Assembly (NCBI GenBank): GCA_003538495.1
Contig: DPSD01000446.1
Span: 1 to 13,182 of the forward strand
Reading direction: 5' to 3'
From: Accumulibacter sp.
GTDB lineage: Bacteria; Pseudomonadota; Gammaproteobacteria; Burkholderiales; Rhodocyclaceae
Length of the DNA: 13,182 bases
Every line of letters begins with the position of its first letter. Within the stretch, counting starts at the first letter, position 1. The notes under the pieces were generated by a model that worked only from the letters and a program-made list of their open reading frames with translations, did no database searches and was not told the DNA's origin. This document shows, piece by piece, positions 1 to 6,773 of the stretch. The translations under genes and the position numbers were made by a program.

Positions 1-342
1 GGCGTCATCAGCATCACGACGATGGCCGAGAGCGCAGTGCCCTGCCGGCTGCACGGAGGATACCGAGGACGTAGCGGGGGCGGTCGAGGCGCATAAAGCC
101 TCTGAAGATGGCCGATGGCTCTGTGTAGTCTGCGAGCCTGTTGCGGGCCAGGGGCGTTGGAACCATTCACTGTACCCGCAATCAATCACACGTCCGGGCG
201 TTCCGGTGAGCGCACGGAGCGGCAGTTGTCCGCACCGCTGCGACAGATGCTGGTGGTGGCCAACTTCCTTAGAAATTTGGCGACGTTGTACAGTCTGGCG
301 CAGCGAACCATTGATGCGGTGTGAAGGGGCGATATGCTTGAC

Positions 343-361
343 CATGGTGCTTATCACCATG
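343..361. repeat. Perfect 7-bp inverted repeat (possible operator)
   Basis: CATGGTG (343-349) and CACCATG (355-361) are exact reverse complements separated by five bases, CTTAT. It has the size of a small dyad operator or a weak hairpin and lies about 250 bp upstream of the plus-strand gene pair. No T-run follows it on either strand, so it is not an intrinsic terminator. Its function is unknown; a dyad of this size can occur by chance. Confidence 0.35.
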
Positions 362-514
362 CAGCCGACCAGCATTTTTGCCGCCAGATTTCTACGGATT
401 TGCTCCGCCGCCAAACGCAGATGCCGGGCACGCCAATGGGGCCGCTCCCGGGCAGGGGCATCCGCCGCTCCTGCCATCGGAGTTTGCCCGTTGATGGGTC
501 GCGGGCCGATGGTA

Positions 515-595
515 GGCCGGCGGCGTGTGAAGCGATTCGTTATCGGCAAGCAGTTCTGGCTGGTCGAGCGCCAGGGCGCAAGATTGCCGCCGGCC
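515..595 (+). repeat. 10-bp inverted repeat framing the leader of the plus-strand genes
   Basis: GGCCGGCGGC at 515-524 is the exact reverse complement of GCCGCCGGCC at 586-595. The 61 bases between include a smaller stem, CTGGC against GCCAG, at about 556-575. If this segment is transcribed, it would fold into a structured leader ending five bases before the AGGAGG ribosome binding site. GC-rich repeats are common in such DNA, so a regulatory role is only a suggestion. Confidence 0.3.
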
Positions 596-600
596 GCATC

Positions 601-606
601 AGGAGG
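601..606 (+). promoter_or_regulatory. Shine-Dalgarno AGGAGG deciding the start at 611
   Basis: A full consensus AGGAGG lies four bases before the ATG at 611. It selects this start over the in-frame GTG at 206 and over other upstream codons in the same open frame. Confidence 0.8.
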
Positions 607-610
607 AGCT

Positions 611-1456
611 ATGTCGAGAGGAACAGCCAGAGCGCAACGAATAGTCGAACGCCATTTTCGGAAGTTTGTCGAAGCGACGGGGGTTCAGGGGTTCAGGTTC
701 GTCGTGGTCGACGTCACGAAGATCCGGAGGAAAGCGCCAAAGCTTGAGCTCGCCGTGAAATTCGCGGACAACATTACGGTGTTGCATCAGGATGCCCATT
801 GGCGACCTGCGGGTTTGCGCAAAATCGCCGTGTCCGCTGACCAGGCAGAGGAGTTCGCGCGCCGCATTCTTTCACGGCTCGCCGATGCCGTGTTTTTTGC
901 AACCGTGGATGTCGGATACATGGGGCAAGTCGAGACCATTCATGCCTTCATGCGACGCAAGGCCGCACCGGGCAAGCTCGGCAAGATCGTCGACCCGCTC
1001 ACCAGTTCTTATCTGGTCCTCGCGAAGGAAACACGCCAACGCGGGTCTGACGAGTTCTTCATTCAGTTCCACGACGCCTTCGGACCAAACTGCAGCTTCA
1101 GCGGCAAGATCGAAGCGATCTGCACTGGGGCCGAGCTGAGAACGTGTGCGGGTGAAGTGACCTATGACAACAGCAGAGGCACCTTCCTGAATCATGGCAT
1201 TGCGGAAAAACACATCCGCCAGGAGAACGGCTGCTGCGTGATGGACTGCCTTTTCGACCTGCAATACGGCCTGACCGGCGTCGAGGTGACCTATACCAAT
1301 GGCAACTGGAGCGTGACCGGTGGAAATTTCAGCGAGGACATTTACCACAAGGAAATCACCCTGACCTCTTGCTGTCCGCTCCCCGCTCCTCCTCTATCCA
1401 GCCTGCCCGATGAAACCGACGGCTATCTGCACAGTGGACCACTGGAGGATGAGTAG
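611..1456 (+). CDS. Unassigned cysteine-rich protein, 281 aa
   Basis: I do not recognise this family. The start is set by AGGAGG at 601-606. Residues 1-110 are rich in Lys/Arg with alternating charged helices and short hydrophobic strands (for example FVVVDVTKI near 30-38). Residues 140-256 look beta-rich and hold all eight cysteines: C161, C171, C179, the run C208-C209-C213 (GCCVMDC) and C254-C255. The last 25 residues are proline- and acid-rich and probably flexible. There is no signal peptide or membrane segment. Early codons such as AGA, ATA, GGA and ACA are unlike the neighbouring phage genes, which suggests separate origin. The next gene follows after 41 bases on the same strand with its own ribosome binding site, so the two probably form an operon. 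The paired cysteines could bind metal or form disulfides. A phage moron, a toxin/effector component or a host gene beside the prophage end are all possible. Confidence 0.7.
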   Translation: MSRGTARAQRIVERHFRKFVEATGVQGFRFVVVDVTKIRRKAPKLELAVKFADNITVLHQDAHWRPAGLRKIAVSADQAEEFARRILSRLADAVFFATVDVGYMGQVETIHAFMRRKAAPGKLGKIVDPLTSSYLVLAKETRQRGSDEFFIQFHDAFGPNCSFSGKIEAICTGAELRTCAGEVTYDNSRGTFLNHGIAEKHIRQENGCCVMDCLFDLQYGLTGVEVTYTNGNWSVTGGNFSEDIYHKEITLTSCCPLPAPPLSSLPDETDGYLHSGPLEDE

Positions 1457-1497
1457 CAGGAAGACGCTCTCGCCGCAACAAGCAAGGAGATGGTTTG

Positions 1498-2094
1498 ATG
1501 CCTGACCAGGAGAAGAAAAAGGGCCCGCGCCCGGGACCGTCGAAGCGGCGGTGGCTGATCAAGTGCTGCCCCGAACTGATTCAACTGCCGGCTGATCCGA
1601 TCGGCAATCATATGCGTGCGCGCAAGGGCGGTATGGTGTGGGCGGGACAGAAGTTCGAGATGCGTCTGACCTTCGCCGATTCGGAAGGTGGTGAGGGTGA
1701 CTACGGGGGGTGCCGGTGCCGTTGTTGCGAGTACCGGCAGTACGTCCGCGGCACGTTCAGACTCAATGGCCGGCTCCAGGAGCATCGTCTGGTCGGCGGA
1801 CGAATGCATCCGACCAAGTGGCGAGAGGATGCGGTTCAACGGCTTCCGGGCGGCCAACTGCTGCGCTACGGCCACCGCAGGGACACCTACTCGACGTGGG
1901 ATGACTATCCACCGCTCAGGGGTTCGGGATGCGCGTACATCGGGCGGGATGCGCCGGGGGTGATAGCGCTACCCGGCACTGCTTTCGAGATCGACCTCTA
2001 TTTCAAAGGTGAAGTACGGGATGTGTGCGCGAACAGAATCGTGGCACAGCGATATTGGCGGGTAGCATACGCTGGGATCTTGCGGCGGCCCTGA
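1498..2094 (+). CDS. Unassigned cysteine-cluster protein, 198 aa
   Basis: The start at 1498 is preceded by AAGGAG (1484-1489) at eight bases. A TTG three bases earlier is a weaker choice. The N-terminus is basic (KKKGPRPGPSKRR, residues 6-18), followed by a CC pair at 23-24. The most distinctive part is a dense cluster, GCRCRCCEYRQYVRG, at residues 71-85 with cysteines 72, 74, 76 and 77; two more sit at 145 and 177. The segment at about 124-135 (YGHRRDTYSTWD) is rich in His, Arg, Asp and aromatic residues. The last 40 residues read as beta strands. No signal peptide or transmembrane helix is visible. I have a vague memory of CxCxCCEYRQ-type motifs in uncharacterised bacterial proteins, but cannot verify it and propose no function. 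The gene ends head-on against the minus-strand operon, overlapping the DUF6127-like frame by 92 bases. It and the gene at 611-1456 both contain eight cysteines and CC pairs and probably act together. Confidence 0.7.
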   Translation: MPDQEKKKGPRPGPSKRRWLIKCCPELIQLPADPIGNHMRARKGGMVWAGQKFEMRLTFADSEGGEGDYGGCRCRCCEYRQYVRGTFRLNGRLQEHRLVGGRMHPTKWREDAVQRLPGGQLLRYGHRRDTYSTWDDYPPLRGSGCAYIGRDAPGVIALPGTAFEIDLYFKGEVRDVCANRIVAQRYWRVAYAGILRRP

Positions 2095-2359
2095 GGATGC
2101 CGGCCGCCCGCGCCGCGGTGAAACCTGGCGAAACGATAACGGTGCTCACGGGCACCGCACGGCGACAAGACGCACCTGTGTCAAAGACGTCAAGCAGACT
2201 GCGCATCTCGCTGATGTCCCCCGCCGCCTCCGGGCCGTCGAGGCCGACTTCCGATAGCGCATGGCGAGCCCCGCGCTCGGCCGCCCGCTCCAGGATCGCT
2301 TCAAATTCTTCCTGCGGCAGCGTCACGATCTTGGCTCGCTTGATTTGCGCTTCTTGCAT
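2003..2359 (-). CDS. DUF6127-like small phage protein, apparently truncated or frameshifted
   Basis: The ATG at 2359 follows GGGAG at about eight bases and lies 41 bases after the tail fibre gene. Residues 10-58 match what I know of DUF6127, small proteins found near the ends of phage tail modules: VTLPQEEFEAILERAAERGA, then a short ALSEVGLDGPEAAGDI stretch and MRSLLDVF. In that family a C-terminal transmembrane helix normally follows. Here the frame after about residue 60 (position about 2180) becomes SCRRAVPVSTVIVSPGF and an Arg/Ala-rich tail with no membrane segment. The last 92 bases overlap the convergent gene ending at 2094. The gene has therefore probably lost its natural C-terminus through a frameshift or a rearrangement at the prophage edge. 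The family match is from memory and rests on about 50 residues. Function is unknown; a holin-like or membrane role has not been shown for the family. Confidence 0.6.
   Translation of the reverse strand: MQEAQIKRAKIVTLPQEEFEAILERAAERGARHALSEVGLDGPEAAGDISEMRSLLDVFDTGASCRRAVPVSTVIVSPGFTAARAAGILRAAARSQRMLPANIAVPRFCSRTHPVLHL
2140..2157 (-). terminator. Possible weak terminator ending the minus-strand operon
   Basis: CGGTGC (2140-2145) and GCACCG (2152-2157) form a 6-bp stem with a 6-base loop. Read on the minus strand it is followed by TTATCGTTT, a modest T-rich tail. It lies inside the current DUF6127-like frame but just past the point where the family resemblance stops, so it may mark where the operon really ends. 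The tail is imperfect and the stem short. Confidence 0.3.
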
Positions 2360-2400
2360 GACCGCGTCTCCCGAAATGAATAACCCTGCAGTTGCCCCGA

Positions 2401-3069
2401 TCAAGTATCCGGAGTAATGCGAACGACGTTGACTCCGTCGGTGACTAGCACAGCCCGCTTCCCCTGCGCCACCACGACACCGCTTCCCGCTACCGTCTTG
2501 AACGTCGTGGTGAACGCCCCGCTGTTGTTGCAGAACACCGTGCCTTGCCAACTGTTGGGCACGATGACATTCCGATTGGCGGTCAGTGCGCCGGTCGTCG
2601 TCAGGTACGAACAGCGCGCCTTGTCGGCATTGGCCGCCGCAGTCAGATCGACATCCGCCGTCGTCACTGCGATGCTGCCATTGTTCGGCAAGTAGGCCGG
2701 CGCCACCCAGGCCCGGTTATCCGCGTAGCTCGTCACCGACGACGCCCCGGTGACGACGGTATAGAGCGGAATCGATCCGCCGGTGAATCCCACGGTATTC
2801 TTCGACACCACCCCCGCGCGCGTCGCCTCGATGTAGTTCGTGGTAGACGCACTCAGCGCCAGCGCCGCGGCGTTGTTGCTGATACTGGTCAGTACACCAT
2901 CGACCAGCATCACGCCGCCGTAGTAGAACCAGTTGAGCCCGGAGCACAGGCTCGCCCTCCGCCCGAACAAGGTCGCCGGACTGCCGGCGTCGAACAGCGC
3001 GTTGGCCGTGATTTCCTTGGACGACTGCGATTGCGCGATCAGGTCGAGATTCGTGCTGCTGCTGGCCAT
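2401..3069 (-). CDS. DUF2793-like tail fibre/tail tip accessory protein, 222 aa
   Basis: The ATG at 3069 lies three bases after the stop of the J-like gene, with AGGTAGG overlapping the end of that gene as ribosome binding site. The N-terminus (LDLIAQSQSSKEITANALFD, residues 8-27) resembles the opening of DUF2793 and related phage proteins, which often start with a LIAxAQxxKxVTxNE motif. Residues 36-125 (FGRRAS, YYGGVMLVDGVLTSI, YIEATRAGVVS, IPLYTVVTGASSVTSYADNRAW) look like a family often found just after the tip gene. Residues 135-222 form a second beta-rich module with Asn, Thr and Gly repeats, typical of fibres. The protein probably attaches to the tail tip or is part of the receptor-binding apparatus. 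It has no signal peptide. The assignment rests on sequence resemblance and position; no enzymatic motif is visible. Confidence 0.7.
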   Translation of the reverse strand: MASSSTNLDLIAQSQSSKEITANALFDAGSPATLFGRRASLCSGLNWFYYGGVMLVDGVLTSISNNAAALALSASTTNYIEATRAGVVSKNTVGFTGGSIPLYTVVTGASSVTSYADNRAWVAPAYLPNNGSIAVTTADVDLTAAANADKARCSYLTTTGALTANRNVIVPNSWQGTVFCNNSGAFTTTFKTVAGSGVVVAQGKRAVLVTDGVNVVRITPDT

Positions 3070-3072
3070 GAC

Positions 3073-6000
3073 CTACCTCGTGATGGATGTGGTGAGCGGA
3101 TATCCCCGGCCGACAGTGGCCGAGATCTGGTAAATCTTGAGATACAGCGTCGCCTGGTTGGCGCCGAAGTCGCTGACCTGATCGGCGCTGTCATAGACGC
3201 AGGACGGCGAACTCGCCGTGATCGTCCGCTTGACCGTGGTGTAGCTGCCGTCGGCGTACACGTCGATGGCGTACGACTCGGATGCCTCGCCGAGCGACGC
3301 ATCGACGTAGTCCCGCCACTCGCCGCCGTCGCGGGTGCGGCGAATCCAGGTCAGCGTCCAGTCGTTTCCGGCGTCCCGGTTGCCGGTCAGGTAAATCGGC
3401 GACAGCGGGCGGAGATTGACCCCCTGGTACGCAAACGCCCGGTTGCTGTCGGTACTGATGTCCCGATCGACCGTGATGCCGCGGTAGAGATACGACAGTC
3501 CGATGGTGCCGGCACTCATCGCGATGGCCGCCACATCCGTCGTGTCGAGCAGCACCAGCGCATCGCCGACCGCGTGCAGCCCCATCGCCCACTCGCTCCC
3601 GAACCGCCCGCGCAGCAGGTTCTGCAGCACGTAACTGGTGCCGCTGACCAGCGCGCAGTTCTGCGCCGCGATGATCTCCCAGCGCCCGTCTGCCCCGTAC
3701 GCAAAGTGGTTCGCCCCGCCGAGCATTGCGAGTTGCGTCACGCTGTACAGCGCGCCCTGCGTCAGGGTGACGTTCAGCAGACTGGCGCTGTCGACCATGC
3801 GGTGCTCGACGACGCCGATGCTGTTGGTGCAGGTGCCCATCGAAGACCCCGGCGGCCCGAAGTCCTGCAGGGTCGCCCAGGTGCTGCCCGCATCGGTCGA
3901 TTGCATCAGCACCCCACCATCCCACCCCGCCAGCGCGCCGGTCATCGCCACCAGGAACGACGGCCCGGACTGCGCACTATTGATCATCGGCACGTCGAGC
4001 AGGACATAGACGGAAGCGCCAACTGGCGTGATCGTCGTCGGCCCGGTCCATGCCGGCGAGGATCCCACCGCGGTCGGCGTGTAGATCGCCGCACTGGCGT
4101 ATTTCGCCTGGCACTCCAGCCGCCCGTCGCTGGTGTAATGGACTGCCGTCAGGCGCAGGCTGACATTTCCCTCGGGCGTCACCAGCGTCACCACGTCGCC
4201 GGGCTCCAACTGGTTGTACGTCGGCGGCAGGGTGACCGCCACGTCGTAGCGCTCCAGCCAGTACAGGTAGAGCAGCACCTCCGCCTTCCCCGCCGCCTCG
4301 GTCGCCGTCAGTACGATCGGCAGATCGAGCACCCTGGCGTTGATCGCCGCCGTGTTCAGCCGCTCGGCGTACTGCGTGCCGGTGTTGTACTCCCGGTCGT
4401 AATCCAGATGCTGCACCGTGACCCGGCGCGGCAGTTGCGAGTCCATCTCCCGGCTGGTCGTGATCTGCACGCCGGGCCGCTCGCCAGCATGGCGCGCATC
4501 GAGATCCGCCGCGGCAATCGTCACGACCGACGCCCCGCCGCGCGCCACGAACCGGATTACATACCCGTGCTGCACCACATCGAACGGCCAGGCTGCCTGC
4601 AACGGTTCCAGCGCCGCCCGGATCGCCCCGACGCTGCCGATCCGGTAACCCCTGACCTGCTGCGAAGCCAGCGCAGTGACATCGACGTCGCCACCGCTCA
4701 GCTGGCCCGATTGAAGGCATTCGGCAGAGACGATTGACGAGAGCGGGACGGGGGTAGACGTAATCACCGACGTCGCGCTGAGCTGCAGGATGGTGAACGC
4801 GCTCTGGCCAGTGACCAGAGAGTCGTTCACCCGGGCAAAGAAAGAGCCGTTGAATCCCGCGCCGCCCCGAAACAGGTCGCCGCCGGAGACGCCGGTATAC
4901 AAGGTCCAGTTGACGCCGTCCGGGCTGGTCGCCCAATCCCTGGTACTGGTCGAAATGACGCAGTATTGCCCGGCACCGTAGACCGGAGCGCACCACTTCG
5001 CCGACGGGTTGATCGACGGCAGAGCGACCCAGGCAGACCAGGTCGCCCCGTGGTCAGATGAAAGCGACACCTTCCCCAGGGTGAGCGCGTTATCCCAGGC
5101 CACCGCCAGAAACGTCGTGCCGTTGGCGCACACCCCGCCAGGTGACAGCTGCGTGATACCGGACGGGAGACTGACCGGCGCCGACCAGGTCACGCCATCG
5201 GGCGAAGTCACGCACTTGAAGACGGACGACAAGGCCCCGAGAACGCAGAACACCGACCCGTTCCACGCCGGCTTGCACTGGCAAGTGATCCCCATGTTGC
5301 TGGGCGCAAAGTTGACGTTGTCGCTGGTGAGGTTGGCGTTCACGCCGCTTTCCACCACCAGAAACTTGTCAGCCGGGCCATGCACGATCCAGGTCCACAG
5401 CCGGGAGGTCGGGTAGCTCCACCAGGACCAGTTGACCAGATCGGTCGAATTCGCCATCCACTGCGGATTGCCTGCCGCCACGGCGAGATACATCGACCCG
5501 TTGAACGCGATGTCTTTCCAGGCGGCATTCGGCAGAGCCGCGACGGTGGTGAAGCTGATGCCATCTGCCGAGAACATCACGACGTTGATGCCGCGGCCGA
5601 TGAAGAACCAGCGGGTGCCGTCCCACCTGGGTGCGCAGTCGTAATAGCTGGCCGTGATCGTGACACTGGCGTCCGACGCACCAGCGGATATCAAGCTGCC
5701 GCTCGTCACCACCTCCACCCGCACCTGCGCCCCGGCCAGACTGTTCGCGTAACGGGCCAGCGCCAGGTCGTAGAAGACGAGGTAGGCCAGACCACGCCAC
5801 GCCGGCGTATTGGCGACGCCCAAGGTCGCCTGCAGGCGCGCGTCCGCCGCCTGCGTGTCGGTGCCGGTGTAAAGTCGAAAGCCGCTGGCCGCCGCGTTGC
5901 TGGCGGCGATGGTGCCGGGGTCGGACGACCCCGCATCGTAGATCAGGTCCGGCCCGACCCAGATGCGCCGCACGCCGACGATCGGGCCTTTGCACAGCCC

Positions 6001-6363
6001 GACCGCGAAAGTCGCCGAATAGGTGTAGGTGCGCGTCGTCGTCTTGCTGCCGCCGCCCTTCCCGCCGCTTTTCTTCTTGGTGACGGTTTCCTTCAGCCGG
6101 TTGTTTTCCAGCCAGAAGACGTTGCCATTGACCGTCACCGTGCCGTAGACACGCGGAATGACCGCCCCGTAGGTGCTGGTCTGGACGGACAGGTCATCGA
6201 GGCGCGGGCCATTGACGGTCGGCCCCTTCGGCGGATCGATGAGCCCGCCGAGCGTCATGCCGATCTGCGCACCGTAGAGCGACGCGGCCAAACCGGGCGG
6301 CCCAAGCAAAGCACCAGCAACGGCACCGACGATGCCGCCGAATACCTGCCCGCCGCTGCTCAT
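3073..6363 (-). CDS. J-like tail tip / host-specificity protein with inserted Asp-box repeats, 1096 aa
   Basis: This is the large central tip protein that closes the tail and helps choose the host, as lambda gpJ and the RcGTA megatron do. The ATG at 6363 overlaps the NlpC/P60 stop as ATGA; earlier in-frame starts would run into that gene. Residues 1-45 are a Gly/Ala-rich hydrophobic N-terminus (FGGIVGAVAGALLGPPG). Residues 50-145 contain YGAVIPRVYG, a Lys/Gly loop (96-107) and FAVGLCKGPIVGVRRIWVGP. Residues 160-220 carry RLYTGTDTQ and WRGLAYLVFYDLAL, typical of the putative phage tail protein family (PF13550). Residues 540-770 continue the hub domains (AAWPFDVVQHGYVIRFV, YWLERYDVAVTLPPTYNQLEPGD). 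Residues 890-960 contain LQNLLRGRFGSEWAMGLH. Between about 225 and 530 lies an extra block with six Asp-box-like repeats, described under findings. The C-terminal 90 residues are probably fibre-like. Identity as a J-type protein is very likely; the receptor is unknown. Confidence 0.9.
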   Translation of the reverse strand: MSSGGQVFGGIVGAVAGALLGPPGLAASLYGAQIGMTLGGLIDPPKGPTVNGPRLDDLSVQTSTYGAVIPRVYGTVTVNGNVFWLENNRLKETVTKKKSGGKGGGSKTTTRTYTYSATFAVGLCKGPIVGVRRIWVGPDLIYDAGSSDPGTIAASNAAASGFRLYTGTDTQAADARLQATLGVANTPAWRGLAYLVFYDLALARYANSLAGAQVRVEVVTSGSLISAGASDASVTITASYYDCAPRWDGTRWFFIGRGINVVMFSADGISFTTVAALPNAAWKDIAFNGSMYLAVAAGNPQWMANSTDLVNWSWWSYPTSRLWTWIVHGPADKFLVVESGVNANLTSDNVNFAPSNMGITCQCKPAWNGSVFCVLGALSSVFKCVTSPDGVTWSAPVSLPSGITQLSPGGVCANGTTFLAVAWDNALTLGKVSLSSDHGATWSAWVALPSINPSAKWCAPVYGAGQYCVISTSTRDWATSPDGVNWTLYTGVSGGDLFRGGAGFNGSFFARVNDSLVTGQSAFTILQLSATSVITSTPVPLSSIVSAECLQSGQLSGGDVDVTALASQQVRGYRIGSVGAIRAALEPLQAAWPFDVVQHGYVIRFVARGGASVVTIAAADLDARHAGERPGVQITTSREMDSQLPRRVTVQHLDYDREYNTGTQYAERLNTAAINARVLDLPIVLTATEAAGKAEVLLYLYWLERYDVAVTLPPTYNQLEPGDVVTLVTPEGNVSLRLTAVHYTSDGRLECQAKYASAAIYTPTAVGSSPAWTGPTTITPVGASVYVLLDVPMINSAQSGPSFLVAMTGALAGWDGGVLMQSTDAGSTWATLQDFGPPGSSMGTCTNSIGVVEHRMVDSASLLNVTLTQGALYSVTQLAMLGGANHFAYGADGRWEIIAAQNCALVSGTSYVLQNLLRGRFGSEWAMGLHAVGDALVLLDTTDVAAIAMSAGTIGLSYLYRGITVDRDISTDSNRAFAYQGVNLRPLSPIYLTGNRDAGNDWTLTWIRRTRDGGEWRDYVDASLGEASESYAIDVYADGSYTTVKRTITASSPSCVYDSADQVSDFGANQATLYLKIYQISATVGRGYPLTTSITR

Positions 6364-6773
6364 TCGATCCCCCGGAAGCGATAGACGCGCACGATGCGCG
6401 CCGCCCACAGGCTGGATAGCCGGTGCTCGCAGCACTGGCCCACCGATTCATAGGCGTGGATGAGGGTGTCGCCGGCACAGATGGCGAGGTGCTGCGGGTC
6501 GCCCGCAAAACGCATCAACAGCAGATCGCCGGCAGATCGATCGGACAGCGCCACACGTTCCAGGCACGGCTGCTCATCAAGCGACTGTTCGAGCTGCCCG
6601 TTGGCCGGCGTGCGCCCGTAGCCGGAAACATCGAGGTGCCCGACGCCGATCTGGCGCGCGACATGGATCGCCACCCCGGCGCAGTCCAGACCAAAACCGA
6701 GCAGCCGCCCCTGGTGGCGAAACGGCGTGCCGAGACACTGCCGCGCGGCAGTGAGGATGTCGTCGGCCGTCAT
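6360..6773 (-). CDS. NlpC/P60 family tail peptidase, 137 aa
   Basis: This is a cysteine peptidase of the NlpC/P60 fold, carried at the tail tip and expected to cut peptidoglycan stem peptides during genome entry. It corresponds to the peptidase domain of lambda gpK and to RcGTA gp14. The opening helix (ADDILTAARQCLGTPF, 3-18) is followed by the nucleophile motif GLDCAG with Cys31. The catalytic His is probably His95 in DPQHLAI, and His106 in LIHAY is a candidate third residue. Length fits a single catalytic domain; the JAMM-type domain of lambda gpK is absent. The ATG at 6773 overlaps the DUF2163 stop (TGATG) and its own stop overlaps the J-like start (ATGA), so translation is probably coupled in both directions. 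Confidence 0.9.
   Translation of the reverse strand: MTADDILTAARQCLGTPFRHQGRLLGFGLDCAGVAIHVARQIGVGHLDVSGYGRTPANGQLEQSLDEQPCLERVALSDRSAGDLLLMRFAGDPQHLAICAGDTLIHAYESVGQCCEHRLSSLWAARIVRVYRFRGIE

Larger units (their letters stand above)
1..600. other. Region with no supported gene
   Basis: No coding region can be defended here. The frame of the gene at 611-1456 stays open back to base 2, but its translation before 611 is unusually rich in Trp, Cys and Arg, as expected of a chance frame in GC-rich DNA. The strong ribosome binding site at 601-606 marks the real start. A plus frame at 1-93, ending in TAA at 94-96, could be the tail of a gene lying to the left, but 31 codons of Gly/Arg-rich sequence are too few to tell. 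I see no tRNA, transposase remnant or convincing -35/-10 promoter. Two inverted repeats are listed separately. The promoter for the two plus-strand genes should lie here if they are independently transcribed. Confidence 0.5.

Noticed and set aside
1..320. Minus-strand frame open from about 320 through the left edge, and a 31-codon plus frame ending at 96
   Set aside because: Neither shows a ribosome binding site or family-like sequence; both are too short and low in quality to call.
206..610. N-terminal extension of the 281-aa protein to the GTG at 206
   Set aside because: The extension is Trp/Cys/Arg-rich with no order, there is no ribosome binding site at 206, and AGGAGG stands directly before the ATG at 611.
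872..1348. Minus-strand open frame inside the 281-aa gene
   Set aside because: It has no supporting start context and lies wholly opposite a plus-strand gene with a strong ribosome binding site and more natural composition.
43..2104. Imperfect direct repeat around GAGGATnCCG at about 43-66 and 2081-2104, as possible attachment sites bounding the cargo genes
   Set aside because: About 18 of 22 positions match only with a gap, in GC-rich DNA, and one copy includes the stop codon of a gene; there is no integrase or tRNA beside it.
2545..4737. Long plus-strand open frame opposite the J-like gene (730 codons)
   Set aside because: The translation is dominated by Arg, Gln, Asp and Gly without domains, a typical antisense shadow of a GC-rich gene; the minus strand encodes a clear tip protein.
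4774..5691. Sialidase activity for the Asp-box block
   Set aside because: Asp-box motifs are structural and occur in many non-enzymatic propellers; I see no arginine triad or other catalytic set to support an enzyme.
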